A stretch of 24,500 nucleotides of DNA from Apostichopus californicus (Eukaryota > Echinodermata > Holothuroidea > Aspidochirotida > Stichopodidae): positions 1-24,500 of the forward strand of contig JAIPMN010044533.1 of NCBI GenBank assembly GCA_020650975.1, read 5' to 3'. The notes below the pieces were generated by a model. That model had not been told where the DNA came from. It ran no database searches and was given only the letters and a program-made list of their open reading frames with translations. Made by a program: the position numbers and the translations under genes. This document shows, one piece after another, positions 24,223 to 24,500 of the stretch. Every line of letters starts with the position of its first letter. The stretch's first letter is position 1.

Positions 24223-24500
24223 TGCATCTCACCACCCAACAGCAAAGCACAACTTTTCTTCAGTTATGAAGTTAGAACAGTTGCTTAAGAATCGTTTCAG
24301 GAGGCTTTGATTATTTCCATTGTGTGATCTGATAATGTTTTCATGTTTTGGAAACCTTTATATCCTTCATTTAATTAAGATTAGTGTACCGTAAGGGTTA
24401 AAAGGAAAACCCAGAAAATGTGCCTTTAGCTTCACATTTAGATAGATAAAGTGCACCCCAATGGTTAAAATGATCAAAAAGTATTTCTTCAGTCATATTT

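Larger units (their letters stand above)
24004..24500 (+). other. Intron 26 (at least most of it)
   Basis: It holds an (AAT)n microsatellite (24025-24055) and a C-rich tract (24182-24222). A possible acceptor, ATTTCTTCAG, ends at 24492; the eight bases after it are too few to judge as exon. Confidence 0.7.

Noticed and set aside
24493-24500. Possible start of the next BLTP2 exon after ATTTCTTCAG
   Set aside because: Phase-compatible, but only eight bases are visible and the two residues fully encoded do not clearly match the expected family sequence.

Overview
This window looks like nuclear DNA from an intron-rich invertebrate animal. It is AT-rich and has short coding exons separated by GT...AG introns of roughly 0.4-1.9 kb. 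The introns carry tRNA-derived SINEs, short hAT-type inverted-repeat elements and microsatellites. The intron size and repeat style fit a marine deuterostome such as an echinoderm, but I cannot fix the species, and that placement is inference only.

The whole window lies inside one plus-strand gene. I can trace 26 consecutive internal exons between 233 and 24003. Their splice phases join without a break and give 3,027 coding bases (1,008 complete codons). The conceptual protein is the middle part of BLTP2 (KIAA0100 / hobbit / FMP27 / SABRE family), a large rod-like bridge lipid-transfer protein of ER-plasma membrane contacts. The strongest landmarks are [13 protein letters not shown] (exon 9), [13 protein letters not shown] (exon 11), the [12 protein letters not shown] signature that names the GFWDK domain (exon 14), [16 protein letters not shown] (exon 15), [10 protein letters not shown] (exon 20), [10 protein letters not shown] (exon 24) and [19 protein letters not shown] (exon 25). 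Start codon, promoter, stop codon and polyadenylation site all lie outside the window.

Layout. Exons 1-8 (233-8238) hold the N-terminal half of the rod seen here. Their introns hold a TTR-trinucleotide tract, an antisense SINE, a 62-bp perfect palindrome beside a short inverted-repeat element, a hAT-like MITE with a perfect 8-bp target duplication, and a six-copy 71-bp minisatellite. Exons 9-15 (9150-14702) hold the best conserved core, including GFWDK; their introns hold two more hAT-like MITEs and an unexplained 645-bp open frame. Exons 16-26 (15182-24003) run on toward the C-terminal region. There the introns hold another hAT-like MITE, a sense SINE and a 185-bp purine tract. One 5' splice site (exon 20) lies in a 36-bp in-frame tandem duplication.

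I found no second gene that I can support, no functional tRNA or rRNA, no autonomous transposon, and no prokaryote-type system. The points most worth checking are the duplicated splice donor, the perfect palindrome, the long intronic open frame and the possible upstream extension of exon 25.
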